Positions 34,794-43,898 of a stretch of DNA of 48,085 nucleotides are shown one piece after another. Made by a program: the position numbers and the translations under genes. Source of the stretch: Bythopirellula sp. (GTDB lineage Bacteria; Planctomycetota; Planctomycetia; Pirellulales; Lacipirellulaceae); NCBI GenBank assembly GCA_028285205.1, contig JANQQA010000229.1, positions 1 through 48,085 on the forward strand. Reading direction: 5' to 3'. Each line of letters starts with the position of its first letter. Positions within the stretch are counted from its first letter, which is position 1. The notes beneath the pieces were generated by a model. It did no database searches and was not told the origin of the DNA. It worked only from the letters and a program-made list of their open reading frames with translations.

Positions 34794-36347
34794 ATGCCTC
34801 AATTGAACTCCGTGTATTTGTTGGTTCTGCTTGTTATTGCTGCCACGCAATGTATCCCTGGATTAGCAGCAGCGGCGGAGCTCGTCGGCAGCCGGCCGAA
34901 TATCGTGCTGATCATGTCGGACGATATGGGATATGGACAACCGGGCTTCAACGGTGGAAATCGTGAGCTCACTCCAAACATCGATCGGCTCGCTGAAACA
35001 GGTTTGCAACTCAAACAGTTTTACACACATAGCGTGTGCGCACCGACGCGGGCGGCGCTGCTCACCGGGCGGTACGCGTTTCGAACGTGGAGCGACTGGC
35101 GGTCCGAGGACTTTGGAAAACCGACATACCTGAAACGACTTGGGCTGACGCTGGCGACCAACGAAGATGGGGAAGCGACACGCCGCATTCATGCACTCGA
35201 TACCCATGAACGGACGATTGCGGAAGCGCTGCGCGACGCCGGTTATTTCACGTCGATCATCGGCAAGTGGCATTGTGGCGAGTGGCTCAAGGAGCACTTG
35301 CCGATGCAGCAGGGCTTCATGCATCAGTATGGGCACTACGCGTGGGGAATCGATTACAACACGTACATGATCCCACACAACGCCCCGGCACCATTTCATG
35401 TATACGACTGGCACCGCAACGAGACTCCCATCCGCGAGGAAGGCTACGCGACCGATTTGATCGCAGCGGAGTTTGAGCGAGTCATCGCCAAACAGACGGA
35501 CGACAAGCCGTTCTTTATTTACGTGCCATTTAATGCCGTCCATGGGCCAATCGATGTGGTGCCCCGCCACACGGACCGATTCACTGCCCGCGATGCAGCG
35601 CTCAAGTGCTACGATGAGGCCGTTGGTCGCATCGTAGCAGCGATTCGTACGCATGGTTTCGATGAAAACACGCTGTTGATTTGTACGAACGACAACGGTG
35701 GATTGACCGAGGAGAGCAATCGGCCGTTTCGCGGTACGAAGAACACGACCTACGAGGGAGGTGTTCGCGTCCCTTGTATCATGCGCTGGCCTGGGAAACT
35801 TGAAGCTGGCAGCTCAACAGATGCCATGATGCACGTCACGGATCTTTTCTCGACGTGCGTGAATCTTGCCGGCGGAGATCTCGAGCAGGACAGGCCTCTC
35901 GATAGTCTGGACATGACCGATACGTTATTTAACCACGACCCTAGCCCTAGAACCGAGATCATTTTCGAAGTGTCCGGCAGTGTGCGCATCCCAACCATCC
36001 GCAGCGGCGACTTCAAACTCATGGGAGATCAACTCTTCGACATCATTCGCGATCCAAGCGAAACAACCAACGTTGCAGCCCAGCATCCAGAGCTAGTGCA
36101 GCGCTTGAGCCAACGATTGGTTGAGGTGGGTAGAGAGCGTCCGCCGCTGGGCGAGAAGCCATTGCTGATGACCCCAGCATTGCCCTATGTGTATGGACTT
36201 GAGGAGAATAAATCGCCACCGGGCTGGCTGATCGAAGCGGTCGACTTAGCGCGGGCGAAGCAACCGCAGAGTTGGCCGGAAGGCAAGACTCCGTGGCCAC
36301 AAGCTCCCAATAACAATAGCAGCAATCCTTACTCAGGTAAGAAGTAG
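34794..36347 (+). CDS. Secreted type I sulfatase (arylsulfatase-like)
   Basis: 517 residues. Signal peptide to about residue 28, then RPNIVLIMSDDMGYG with the metal-binding Asp43-Asp44, and SVCAPTRAALLTGR with Cys82, predicted to become formylglycine (C-x-P-T-R variant, so an anaerobic- or FGE-type modifying enzyme must tolerate Thr). Later GYFTSIIGKWHCG (Lys/His), FNAVHGPID and TNDNGGLTEESNRPFRG (Asp-Asn, Lys side) complete the active site. It removes sulfate esters, probably from a polysaccharide. Only a few bases before the TIM-barrel isomerase gene, so one operon. Confidence 0.92.
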   Translation: MPQLNSVYLLVLLVIAATQCIPGLAAAAELVGSRPNIVLIMSDDMGYGQPGFNGGNRELTPNIDRLAETGLQLKQFYTHSVCAPTRAALLTGRYAFRTWSDWRSEDFGKPTYLKRLGLTLATNEDGEATRRIHALDTHERTIAEALRDAGYFTSIIGKWHCGEWLKEHLPMQQGFMHQYGHYAWGIDYNTYMIPHNAPAPFHVYDWHRNETPIREEGYATDLIAAEFERVIAKQTDDKPFFIYVPFNAVHGPIDVVPRHTDRFTARDAALKCYDEAVGRIVAAIRTHGFDENTLLICTNDNGGLTEESNRPFRGTKNTTYEGGVRVPCIMRWPGKLEAGSSTDAMMHVTDLFSTCVNLAGGDLEQDRPLDSLDMTDTLFNHDPSPRTEIIFEVSGSVRIPTIRSGDFKLMGDQLFDIIRDPSETTNVAAQHPELVQRLSQRLVEVGRERPPLGEKPLLMTPALPYVYGLEENKSPPGWLIEAVDLARAKQPQSWPEGKTPWPQAPNNNSSNPYSGKK

Positions 36348-36352
36348 TGACA

Positions 36353-37303
36353 ATGAACAACGCAATCAATTGTGGCAACGACTCGGTTGTGAATCGGCGT
36401 GGCTGGTTAACTAAATCGATCGGCAGCGGCGCGGGACTGACTCTGTTGAGTCCGAACTTGTGTGCAGCGCAACCCGCAACGGTTGAGGATACAACCGTAG
36501 CACCTGGACAAGATTTCAGAATCAGCAAGGGCCGCGCTCGTCAATCCGTCATGGCCTGGTGTTTCCAGCCGTTGCGACCAGAGGAGCTGATTCCTGCCTG
36601 CGCTGACATGGGTCTGCTGGCCATGGAAGGCATCGACGAAAAATACTACCCACTCATGAAGCAACATGGGCTTGAGGTCTCCCTCTGCAAAAGCCATCCG
36701 TTCGCGCGCGGACCGGTCAGTCGCGAGAACCACGCGTTCTGCGCTGAGAAGTTGCGAGCAGGTATCGATCTCGCCGTGGAGTGGAACAGTCCAGGTGTTA
36801 TCGCATTTACTGGCATGAGGGAGAGTGGTGTCACCGATGAGCAAGCAAAACAGAATTGCATTGAGTGCTGGAAATCGGTTTGCGGATATGCAGAGGAGAA
36901 GGGTGTCAACATCGTCCTGGAAATGCTCAACACGCGCGACGATTCCCATCCAATGAAGGGCCACCCTGGGTATTTCGGCAACGATATCGACCTGTGCATC
37001 GAGATGATCAAAGCCGTCGACTCACCCCGCATGAAACTGCTGTTCGATGTCTATCACATTCAAATTATGAACGGGGATGTGATTCGGCGATTTCGTGATC
37101 ATAAGCAGTTCATCTCGCACGTCCATACCGCCGGCAACCCTGGCCGACGTGAACTCGATGAGTTGCAAGAGCTGAACTACCCTGCGATCATTCGCGCGAT
37201 CCTGGATACTGGCTACGACGGCTATATCGCCCATGAGTTTATCCCCACGTGGCCAGACAAACTGGCCGCGCTGCGACATGGCGCCCGCATGTGCGACCAG
37301 TAG
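36353..37303 (+). CDS. TIM-barrel sugar isomerase/epimerase (hydroxypyruvate-isomerase-like)
   Basis: 316 residues. An N-terminal export-like leader (NRRGWLTKSIGSGAGLTLLS), a twin-arginine-like motif, then a xylose-isomerase-like TIM barrel: VILEMLNTRDDSHPMKGHPG (Glu, His), DIDLCIEMIKAVDSP, LLFDVYHIQIMNGDV (Asp, His), HVHTAGNPGRRELDE and YIAHEFIPT (Glu). The metal-binding Glu/Asp/His/Glu set of hydroxypyruvate isomerase (Hyi) relatives is present. ATG 36353 lies 6 bp after the sulfatase stop, so translation is coupled. A joint role in sugar breakdown is likely. Confidence 0.85.
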   Translation: MNNAINCGNDSVVNRRGWLTKSIGSGAGLTLLSPNLCAAQPATVEDTTVAPGQDFRISKGRARQSVMAWCFQPLRPEELIPACADMGLLAMEGIDEKYYPLMKQHGLEVSLCKSHPFARGPVSRENHAFCAEKLRAGIDLAVEWNSPGVIAFTGMRESGVTDEQAKQNCIECWKSVCGYAEEKGVNIVLEMLNTRDDSHPMKGHPGYFGNDIDLCIEMIKAVDSPRMKLLFDVYHIQIMNGDVIRRFRDHKQFISHVHTAGNPGRRELDELQELNYPAIIRAILDTGYDGYIAHEFIPTWPDKLAALRHGARMCDQ

Positions 37304-37333
37304 CCGGCTCTAGCACTTGTGCGTAGTACACGC

Positions 37334-38899
37334 CTAACGATGCCGTCTCATTCGTCGCCGTTTCTGGCGGCAATTTTGCTGGCAAGCACATTTCGGCTGG
37401 CAGCTTTTGCAATCGGGAGCTGTGGTGGCACATTGGCCAGCTCCACTGACTTGGTTCTGTGGCTGAGCACCAGATCCGTCGTTCACTGCCAACTCGACGG
37501 AGTGATAGCCGATCGCATAAACATGTTTGGTTGTGCGAACGATCAATAGTCCGTCGGCGATCGCTGGTGTGGCCATGCACGATTCGTCCATCTCATTCGT
37601 GGCAATCAACTTGAACTCCGCACCATGTTCCACCGTGTACACGGTTCCATCTTCTTCGGTGAAATACAGTTTGCCATCCGCGGCGACTGGTGAAGCGGTG
37701 AAGCCAGACTTGCCACTTCCTAAGCGTTTTCGATAATGGCGCTCGCCGGTTAGCGCGTCGTAGCAGCTCAGCAGGCCATTGTTCCGACACGCATAGAGGT
37801 GTTCTTCGTAGACGAGCGGAGTCTGCAAATAGATTCCTTCCTTCTGCATGTGCCATGCGAGTGCGTCGTTATTTTCGGTTTCGTTGGTTGGTGTAAGATC
37901 TCCCGTCGCGCCAGGCCGGACTGCGAACAGGGGACGGCTCGAACCGTGCGCACTACTAAAGTAGATCAATCCGTTTGCAAATAGTGGAGTGGGCACGGGG
38001 ATGTCCCCGCCCCCGCTGATTTTCCAGAGCGGCGTGCCATCGGTTGGGTCGTAGCCTCCGGCGTGCTTGTATCCGTTGACGACCAGCTCTGTTCGCGACG
38101 GACCGTGAACAATTGTGGGGGTGCTCCAGGTAGGCACATCGTCACGGGACCTGCGCCAGCGCTCGTGACCATCGCAGAGGTCGAAGGCGACCAAGCGCGA
38201 GTTCTCCTGCACATCGCACTGCAAGATGACCATTCCCTCGTGGATGATTGGCGACGCGGCGAACTCCCATTGAGCCGCAGGCGCGGCGAAGTAACCAGAG
38301 TCCAGTACGCCCAGGTCGTGTTTCCACAACAAGTTGCCGCAGAAATCGAGGCAATGCAGGCCTTCCGAACCGAGGCAGACGACGATTCGTTCGCCGTCGG
38401 TCACCGGCGTCGAGTTGGCGTGCGAGGCTTTTGTATGCCTCTTGATGGTTGGGACACCTCGATGCAGCGTTCGTTCCCACAAGACCTCGCCGCTAATCTG
38501 CGATAAGCACAACAGCTTCCACTCGTGTTCTCGGTCGTCTTCCACCGAAGCAATGTTGCCGTACAAGCCAAGTCGCAGTTTGGGCTCTGCTTCACCGTTG
38601 TCGGCTGTCACGATGAACACACGGCCGCCCGACACAATTGGGGACGCAAGCCCGAGACCCGTAATGGGTGTTTTCCAGCGAATGTTCTCCTTTGATTCCA
38701 CATCCCACGCATCGGGAAGATTCTGTTGGCTTGCAATGCCACTTGCGTTAGGGCCGCGAAACTGCGGCCACTGGTCAGCGGTAGCCGGTAGGCTGCAAAT
38801 CGATAACGCGACGATTGCTCTGCATGCACTGATCAGGGGTACGTTGATACCGAAGACGGATGACCAGACAAATTGGAAGTAGGCAAGGCATCGCGTCAT
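37334..38899 (-). CDS. Secreted PQQ-type beta-propeller protein with a cysteine-rich basic tail
   Basis: 521 residues. Signal peptide (to about residue 41, ATADQWPQFRGPN follows), then tryptophan-docked propeller blades as in BamB/PQQ-enzyme-like planctomycete proteins (ENIRWKTPITGLGLASPIVS; YTVEHGAEFKLIATNEMDES). The last about 33 residues have six cysteines (CATTAPDCKSCQPKCACQQN, then C) and end in RQKRRRMRRHR, an unusual addition. ATG 38899 follows AGGAAATCC; upstream in-frame starts belong to non-protein sequence. Convergent with the isomerase gene, 30 bp apart. Confidence 0.85.
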   Translation of the reverse strand: MTRCLAYFQFVWSSVFGINVPLISACRAIVALSICSLPATADQWPQFRGPNASGIASQQNLPDAWDVESKENIRWKTPITGLGLASPIVSGGRVFIVTADNGEAEPKLRLGLYGNIASVEDDREHEWKLLCLSQISGEVLWERTLHRGVPTIKRHTKASHANSTPVTDGERIVVCLGSEGLHCLDFCGNLLWKHDLGVLDSGYFAAPAAQWEFAASPIIHEGMVILQCDVQENSRLVAFDLCDGHERWRRSRDDVPTWSTPTIVHGPSRTELVVNGYKHAGGYDPTDGTPLWKISGGGDIPVPTPLFANGLIYFSSAHGSSRPLFAVRPGATGDLTPTNETENNDALAWHMQKEGIYLQTPLVYEEHLYACRNNGLLSCYDALTGERHYRKRLGSGKSGFTASPVAADGKLYFTEEDGTVYTVEHGAEFKLIATNEMDESCMATPAIADGLLIVRTTKHVYAIGYHSVELAVNDGSGAQPQNQVSGAGQCATTAPDCKSCQPKCACQQNCRQKRRRMRRHR

Positions 38900-38991
38900 T
38901 GGATTTCCTATCCATCGGTTACAGTCGAGAAACGCATTTTTGTTAAAAAACTCTGGAATTCTTATCAAACAGCTCGGCTCACAACCAGCGC

Positions 38992-39058
38992 GCCGGCACT
39001 TGCTGAGTAGTCCCAATCTATCAGGTCGGTGAACAGTTTTCAGCAACGATTTTTGGCC
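38992..39058 (+). repeat. 67-bp direct repeat, left copy
   Basis: Starts GCCGGCACTTGCTGAGTAGT and ends AGCAACGATTTTTGGCC. Differs from the copy at 40808-40874 at only about three positions. It lies in the 415-bp gap 38900-39314 upstream of the chitinase-like gene; the two copies bracket that gene. Confidence 0.9.
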
Positions 39059-39314
39059 ACACCACGGCACGGGTCGGAATCGGTAGATTCTAGGAGGTGA
39101 GCTACTTTGGTGTGCCGCTCCTGCGCTTTTAAACGTCCGCATTGCCGGTAGCAGGCGTCTCGAATCCGTGGGTTAGTCCAACCGAGGTGACGTATCTTGA
39201 TGACTTGTAGACTGGCGATAAAACGTATATGACAAGAGGGCTAGATACAGTAAAGGTCGCCAGTTAGGGTGGGGCACAACGAGCCTGTTGCCCGAGCATT
39301 GAATCGAGGTTGTC

Positions 39315-40421
39315 ATGATGCGTGGATTCCAGATACGTGGATTATTGTTTGTCGCCATGTTGTTGCTTACTGTCCCGGTGAAAGCGGAAGATAAGCCGAT
39401 TGTGCTGGGTTATTACCCGAGCTATGAGAAGTTCTCCATCGATGACATCCCCTTCGAACGCCTTACCCACATCTGCCATGCCTTTGTGACCAGCGACCCC
39501 GAAGGCGTTTTGGAGCCGAACCGACTTGCACCTGACAGACGCCTGACTGCGGCTGCGAGCAAGCATGGGGTACCGGTTATCCTCAGCATCGGGGGCTGGG
39601 GCGACGCGGATGGATTCGAAGCCGCTACGAGTTCGCCTGAGAAAATGGCAGCCTGGACGGATACGGCGGTGGAAATGATGCACTCCAACGGCTACCTGGG
39701 CTTAGACGTCGATTGGGAGTTCCCGCGCGACGAGTCAACACGCGATCGATTCACGGCGCTGGTCTTGCAGCTGCGGGAAAAGCTCGAGGCGCTGACGGCA
39801 AAGACCGGCGACCATTATCTGGTCACTTCAGCCGTTACCGCCCGGCCCACCGAGGCGAAGTGGATTGACGGACCCGCGATGGAGTCGGCCATTGATTTCC
39901 TCAATGTCATGACCTACGACTTCGCCGGTCCCTGGAGCAAAGTGGCGGCTCACCATTCGTCGCTTCAGCATCATGCCGGCGACCCGATCCCCTGGCGGTC
40001 GACTGCTGACGCGATGGAGTATTGGCACAAGACCCAGGGCTTTCCGAAATCAAAGCTTGTGGTGGGCGTGCCCCTGTACGGGCGCCAAATGCCAGTTCGA
40101 ACGCCGCTTGCCTCTCTTGAGGGCAAGCCCAAGTCAGGTTTTTCAACACCATTTTATCGCGACTTCGTGAAGCTGAAGGATGCAGGCTGGACCGAGATAA
40201 CCGCCGCGGATGGCTCCCCCTTTCTCGTCGCGCCTGAGGGTGAAGTGGGCTTGATTTCCTACGACTCGCCCAGCTCTGCGAGCCGGACCGGCGCCTGGGC
40301 GCGCGAGAACAATTATCGGGGCATTTTCTTTTGGGGTATCGGGCAAGACTGTGTCGAACCCGGTGTTTTTCCAGTAATGAACGCCGCCATCGACGGTTTT
40401 CACGACAAGTCGGAAGAGTAG
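39315..40421 (+). CDS. Secreted GH18 family glycoside hydrolase (chitinase-like)
   Basis: 368 residues with a signal peptide (about residues 1-24, FVAMLLLTVPVKA). SIGGWGD (91-97) and GYLGLDVDWEFPRDES hold the GH18 motif: Asp131, Asp133 and the acid/base Glu135 are present, but the usual first Asp is Leu128. The barrel continues with VMTYDF and ends with FFWGIGQD. GH18 enzymes hydrolyse chitin-like beta-1,4-N-acetylglucosamine chains outside the cell by substrate-assisted catalysis. Starts at ATG 39315. A single gene between two direct repeats. Confidence 0.9.
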   Translation: MMRGFQIRGLLFVAMLLLTVPVKAEDKPIVLGYYPSYEKFSIDDIPFERLTHICHAFVTSDPEGVLEPNRLAPDRRLTAAASKHGVPVILSIGGWGDADGFEAATSSPEKMAAWTDTAVEMMHSNGYLGLDVDWEFPRDESTRDRFTALVLQLREKLEALTAKTGDHYLVTSAVTARPTEAKWIDGPAMESAIDFLNVMTYDFAGPWSKVAAHHSSLQHHAGDPIPWRSTADAMEYWHKTQGFPKSKLVVGVPLYGRQMPVRTPLASLEGKPKSGFSTPFYRDFVKLKDAGWTEITAADGSPFLVAPEGEVGLISYDSPSSASRTGAWARENNYRGIFFWGIGQDCVEPGVFPVMNAAIDGFHDKSEE

Positions 40422-40807
40422 CTCCGACGGTGCGTTGCGAATCTTGCGGGTCGTACAGCAGAGCTGTATTGATCCGAATTGCGACCCGCGACGCAACTGC
40501 GCCTTCGTGTCCGAAAACTCTGAGCGATTCTCTCAGTGCTCGACTCGCAAATCCCTGCCTGCCAAACACTTGCGATTTCAGCGGGGTTTCCGGACCAATG
40601 ATTATTCGGAATCCCGGCCGAAAAAGTGTCCTAAAATTCCAGCTCGCTGTTTGCCGTAACGCGTTGCCTGGCAATGACTTAGTGCGCTGCCATCGGGTGT
40701 CCGAACTTACCTAAAAGTGCCGCCACGAGAAGCCGCTCGTCGCGATCAGCGCAGCAGGCAATCAAGTGCGCAGCGCAAGGCTGCAAAGCTTCGCAGTCGC
40801 AACTCGT

Positions 40808-40874
40808 GCCGGCACTCGTTGAGTAGTCCTAATCTATCAGGTCGGTGAACAGTTTTCAGCAACGATTTTTGGCC
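40808..40874 (+). repeat. 67-bp direct repeat, right copy
   Basis: Starts GCCGGCACTCGTTGAGTAGT and ends AGCAACGATTTTTGGCC. Nearly identical to 38992-39058. The 40422-40980 gap otherwise contains only this and the orphan repeat tail at 40907-40945. Confidence 0.9.
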
Positions 40875-40906
40875 GCCGTGCGGCAGGTATCTTGATCGCT
40901 GCATTC

Positions 40907-40945
40907 TGTAAGCTGTGCTGCCTCAGCCTTTCACGCTGAACGCAG
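40907..40945 (+). repeat. Orphan forward repeat tail beside the AAC(3)-like gene
   Basis: GTAAGCTGTGCTGCCTCAGC then CTTTCACGCTGAACGC: the tail of the dispersed repeat family of 0-20 kb in forward orientation (compare 1460-1490), without core or head. It ends about 35 bp from the 3' end of the AAC(3)-like gene. Confidence 0.5.
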
Positions 40946-40980
40946 ATATCGATGCTTTTCTAGCACCCAATTTCGTGCAT

Positions 40981-41808
40981 TTAACGATTTGATTCCATCC
41001 AGCGAACTGCGAAGTCGACTAGTTCTCGTTGCGGCATCAGCAGAGCGTTGGCGTGTCCAGTGCGGCCCTGTTTAAGAAGTCCAGGTTCCTTGGCAAATTG
41101 CTCACCGATGGAGGTGAAATCGCTTGAATCTAGATTGAGTTCGTGAAACTCACACCATTGTCGCATCCCGTTTTCAACCAAAGGTGCCCCTGTGAGATTA
41201 GTGTTTCTATTTATGGCTTGCGTTCGATGCTCGGCCAAGTGCAGCGACGTATTACAGTTATGGTCGACACCCAATAGCAAAATCCATCCAGCAAGGTCGT
41301 AAATCCGAGACAACGGTGAACCTTCTCCAAGTCCAAACTCTAACGGGTGGTTGCTCACTATCTGGTGTGCTTTTGGACCGCGAGCAGCAAATGACACCTG
41401 TGGATGGCCGCTGCGGATTACTCCGCCCTGAGTTCTGAACGTCTCTGGGATTCTTCCCATCCCTCGTGTTGGAGTGAGAACTGTATCGTAAGCTGGCATG
41501 CTGTCCCGAATCGTCTGCCACCAGGACTCGGGAACAGGTGGATTGCTCCAATTCTTTGGGTCCGAGAGTTCACCCGAATGAGTTGGCATTACTAACGTCC
41601 CACTTGGACCAACTGAAGACTCCAACGCGTAAACGACTGCGACGGAACCGCCACAAACCCAACCGAGCGAACTCAGAGAGGAGTGAACGAGCAAAGTCAT
41701 TCCGGGCTTTACGCCCAGTCTTGCCAAGTCCTCACTCAAGCTCTCAACCGTAATCGGAACGTCCCCCGAACAGTTGATTGCATCGCGTTCGCCATCTGAC
41801 TCAGACAT
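40981..41808 (-). CDS. AAC(3)-family N-acetyltransferase
   Basis: 275 residues, the usual length of aminoglycoside 3-N-acetyltransferases. LLVHSSLSSLGWVCGGSVAV, GTLVMPTHSGELSDP, TPTRGMGRIPETFRTQ, SGHPQVSFAARGP and NTSLHLAEHR are the family's conserved blocks. The family transfers acetyl from acetyl-CoA to amino groups of antibiotics, but many environmental members have other substrates, so resistance is not proven. ATG 41808. A lone repeat tail lies at its 3' side, as with the cassettes of the left array. Confidence 0.85.
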   Translation of the reverse strand: MSESDGERDAINCSGDVPITVESLSEDLARLGVKPGMTLLVHSSLSSLGWVCGGSVAVVYALESSVGPSGTLVMPTHSGELSDPKNWSNPPVPESWWQTIRDSMPAYDTVLTPTRGMGRIPETFRTQGGVIRSGHPQVSFAARGPKAHQIVSNHPLEFGLGEGSPLSRIYDLAGWILLLGVDHNCNTSLHLAEHRTQAINRNTNLTGAPLVENGMRQWCEFHELNLDSSDFTSIGEQFAKEPGLLKQGRTGHANALLMPQRELVDFAVRWMESNR

Positions 41809-42016
41809 AGTGACGCTGATTGTACTGCTTCACCTGTCGGGTGGCAAAACCGTGGAATTCGGAGAACACTCTGGACGTAGTGACGTGCCAATTCGAGCAT
41901 ATAAATGCGAAGGTCAACCTGCCTCGAATTCATCGACCTTGTCGGCTTGCCAATCAGCTTCGACACGGCCCGCAATGGAAGTCAATCCGATTCAGAAACC
42001 CTGAAGCTTCGGCACG

Positions 42017-43213
42017 TCACGGCACTTTCGGCGTCTTTTGATCGACAGCGGCATTGTGACCGCGTGATCCGTGTGGAACATCCAGCCTGTTTGCCGCGTC
42101 GTCTTGATCTCTGGGCGCCTGGTAAGAGCCGGCACTTTCCGACGGCTCGACCGCGTAGACCTTGATGGTCTCATTCTTGCCGCGGAGGTCGAGATCGCCG
42201 ATGAAGCTGCAGTCGAATTCTTCCGTCTCAGGTAATCCCGCTCTGAGTGATTCGGTGATTAGCAATTCCGCTCCATGCTGATTGCAGACGGATTCGAGCC
42301 GTGCCGCTGTGTTCAGAACGTCGCTCAGATAGGCGATGTCTCGCTTGATGATCCCGATCTCCGCCACGGTCGCTGGACCCAGGTTGGCACCCGCTTTGAA
42401 CTCGGGCAAAACGCCGAACTGCTGCAGGTAGAAATCTGCGCGTTCCTGGAGCGTTTGCTTGAATTCGAAAAATGCGTGCAAACAGTTGCTGTCATCGAGG
42501 CCACGGTCGGGAGTCCAGGTCAGAATCGCCTCGTCGCCGACGTATTGGTAGATCTCTACGTTGCGGCGAATCGCGCTATCGGTCAGGTCGCGGAAACACT
42601 CCTGGACGAGCCGAAAGAATTGCTCATGACCTAAGCGTTCAGCAATCGTCGTCGAACTTTTCATGTCGAGGAACATGAAGATACGCGTTTCAGTCTTGGG
42701 CTGGTTGTACTTGCCCAAGAGCAGATTCACCAGCACGCGTGGGCCGGCCATCGCCGACATCTGTCTGACAAAATTCAACGCTAACGACGTCAGCCATACG
42801 TAGAACAGAAATACCGCCATCTCTGGTTGAAGCACCTGACTGGTACCTTCGATCCACGCCTCGGTAAGAGTCATGTCGCCAACGACAACGGCGATTACTC
42901 CGCGCATCACCATTGCGAACATGACCGCAAGGAGCAGAGCGCACGATTTTGCTAGAATAAGAAAGCCGAATGGGCGAGCGCGAAAAGTCCTCGATTCGGC
43001 CATGATCGTGATGAGCTGGAATGCGACTCCCAAAACCACGCTTGCCATGAGCCAAACGAGGACGAGAGTCGACAAGTCCGGATCCCAGCCCGCGATCGAT
43101 TCGGCGCCTACCCGACGAATCAAGACGTACAGACCGGTGGCACCGGCCCACGCTGCGATCGAAAGCGCTAGAGACCGTAGATGAGGTGGCAGCTTCTTCA
43201 CGATGACCAGCAT
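42017..43213 (-). CDS. Membrane-bound class III adenylate/guanylate cyclase
   Basis: 398 residues. Four hydrophobic helices at about 14-34, 48-70, 84-108 and 128-148, then a cytoplasmic catalytic domain from about 175. FMFLDMKSSTTIAERL has metal-binding Asp183, IYQYVGDEAILTW has Asp227, and DVLNTAARLES has Asn301 and Arg305 for transition-state stabilisation. The active-site set looks complete; ATP versus GTP cannot be told safely. The product, a cyclic nucleotide, is a second messenger. Ends with an acidic/basic tail. The 41809-42016 gap contains no gene. Confidence 0.88.
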   Translation of the reverse strand: MLVIVKKLPPHLRSLALSIAAWAGATGLYVLIRRVGAESIAGWDPDLSTLVLVWLMASVVLGVAFQLITIMAESRTFRARPFGFLILAKSCALLLAVMFAMVMRGVIAVVVGDMTLTEAWIEGTSQVLQPEMAVFLFYVWLTSLALNFVRQMSAMAGPRVLVNLLLGKYNQPKTETRIFMFLDMKSSTTIAERLGHEQFFRLVQECFRDLTDSAIRRNVEIYQYVGDEAILTWTPDRGLDDSNCLHAFFEFKQTLQERADFYLQQFGVLPEFKAGANLGPATVAEIGIIKRDIAYLSDVLNTAARLESVCNQHGAELLITESLRAGLPETEEFDCSFIGDLDLRGKNETIKVYAVEPSESAGSYQAPRDQDDAANRLDVPHGSRGHNAAVDQKTPKVP

Positions 43214-43262
43214 ACCCTATGCTGCAGGAATTGAGACATCATTCGGCACGCTCCTGCAACTT

Positions 43263-43757
43263 CTATTGCCTCAATAGCAAAACCAAGAGCACCAGCGTGA
43301 CCAAGCATGACAGCCAAGTACGGGCGACATTCGAGCGATTCCAACGGTCCTCGAAGCCGGATCGAGCTGTCGTTGTCGCGGAGTCTGCCAAGTCGGCAAC
43401 GTCCAGAGCTTGTAACGAATTGTTGAGCGGGATGTTTATCGTGATGGTCGGCAATTGCACTCCCAACAGATAGATCACCACTGCGGAGATCATCATCGCA
43501 CGCCCCACGGGGTCTAGTTGTGCTATGCCGAAGACCGTCGAAGCAATCAAGCTAACGGCTGAGCCAATCCAAACTAACATGAACAAGGGTTGATTATCTT
43601 GTATGATGCGGTCCATGACTTGGAAAGCGCGGAGGAACTCGCCGTCGTTGAGTTTTCGTATCCCCGGCATCACAACCACGGCAAAGGCAAAGAGAAAGCC
43701 GGCCACAAGCGACGTCAAGAAAGTCGCGACCATCAGCGAAATAGCAAAGAAACTCAT
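43263..43757 (-). CDS. DUF1772 membrane protein
   Basis: 164 residues with four helices (7-31, 56-80, 88-105, 145-162). VVMPGIRKLNDGEFLRAFQV, INIPLNNSLQALD (the P-L-N-N-x-L family mark) and a final TWLSCLVTLVLLVLLL make this a DUF1772 (anthrone-oxygenase-like) protein. Its enzymatic activity is not established in most members. Start ATG 43757. Upstream of the cyclase on the same strand with a 49-bp gap; a shared transcript is possible. Confidence 0.82.
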   Translation of the reverse strand: MSFFAISLMVATFLTSLVAGFLFAFAVVVMPGIRKLNDGEFLRAFQVMDRIIQDNQPLFMLVWIGSAVSLIASTVFGIAQLDPVGRAMMISAVVIYLLGVQLPTITINIPLNNSLQALDVADLADSATTTARSGFEDRWNRSNVARTWLSCLVTLVLLVLLLRQ

Positions 43758-43898
43758 GCGTGCTTACAATCGGTGCGAAGAGAAGACTACCGTCACAGTC
43801 TTCCCGGATTGTATTTGACGTCGCGTTGAGCAGGCAACCCTCGGAGTTGAGCGCTACCCCTGAAGGCAGGTTGCCCGGCCGCTATCTGCGGTCCGCCG

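Noticed and set aside
34863..35654. 263-codon leftward frame inside the sulfatase
   Set aside because: Antisense of conserved sulfatase motifs; no own ribosome site or motif.
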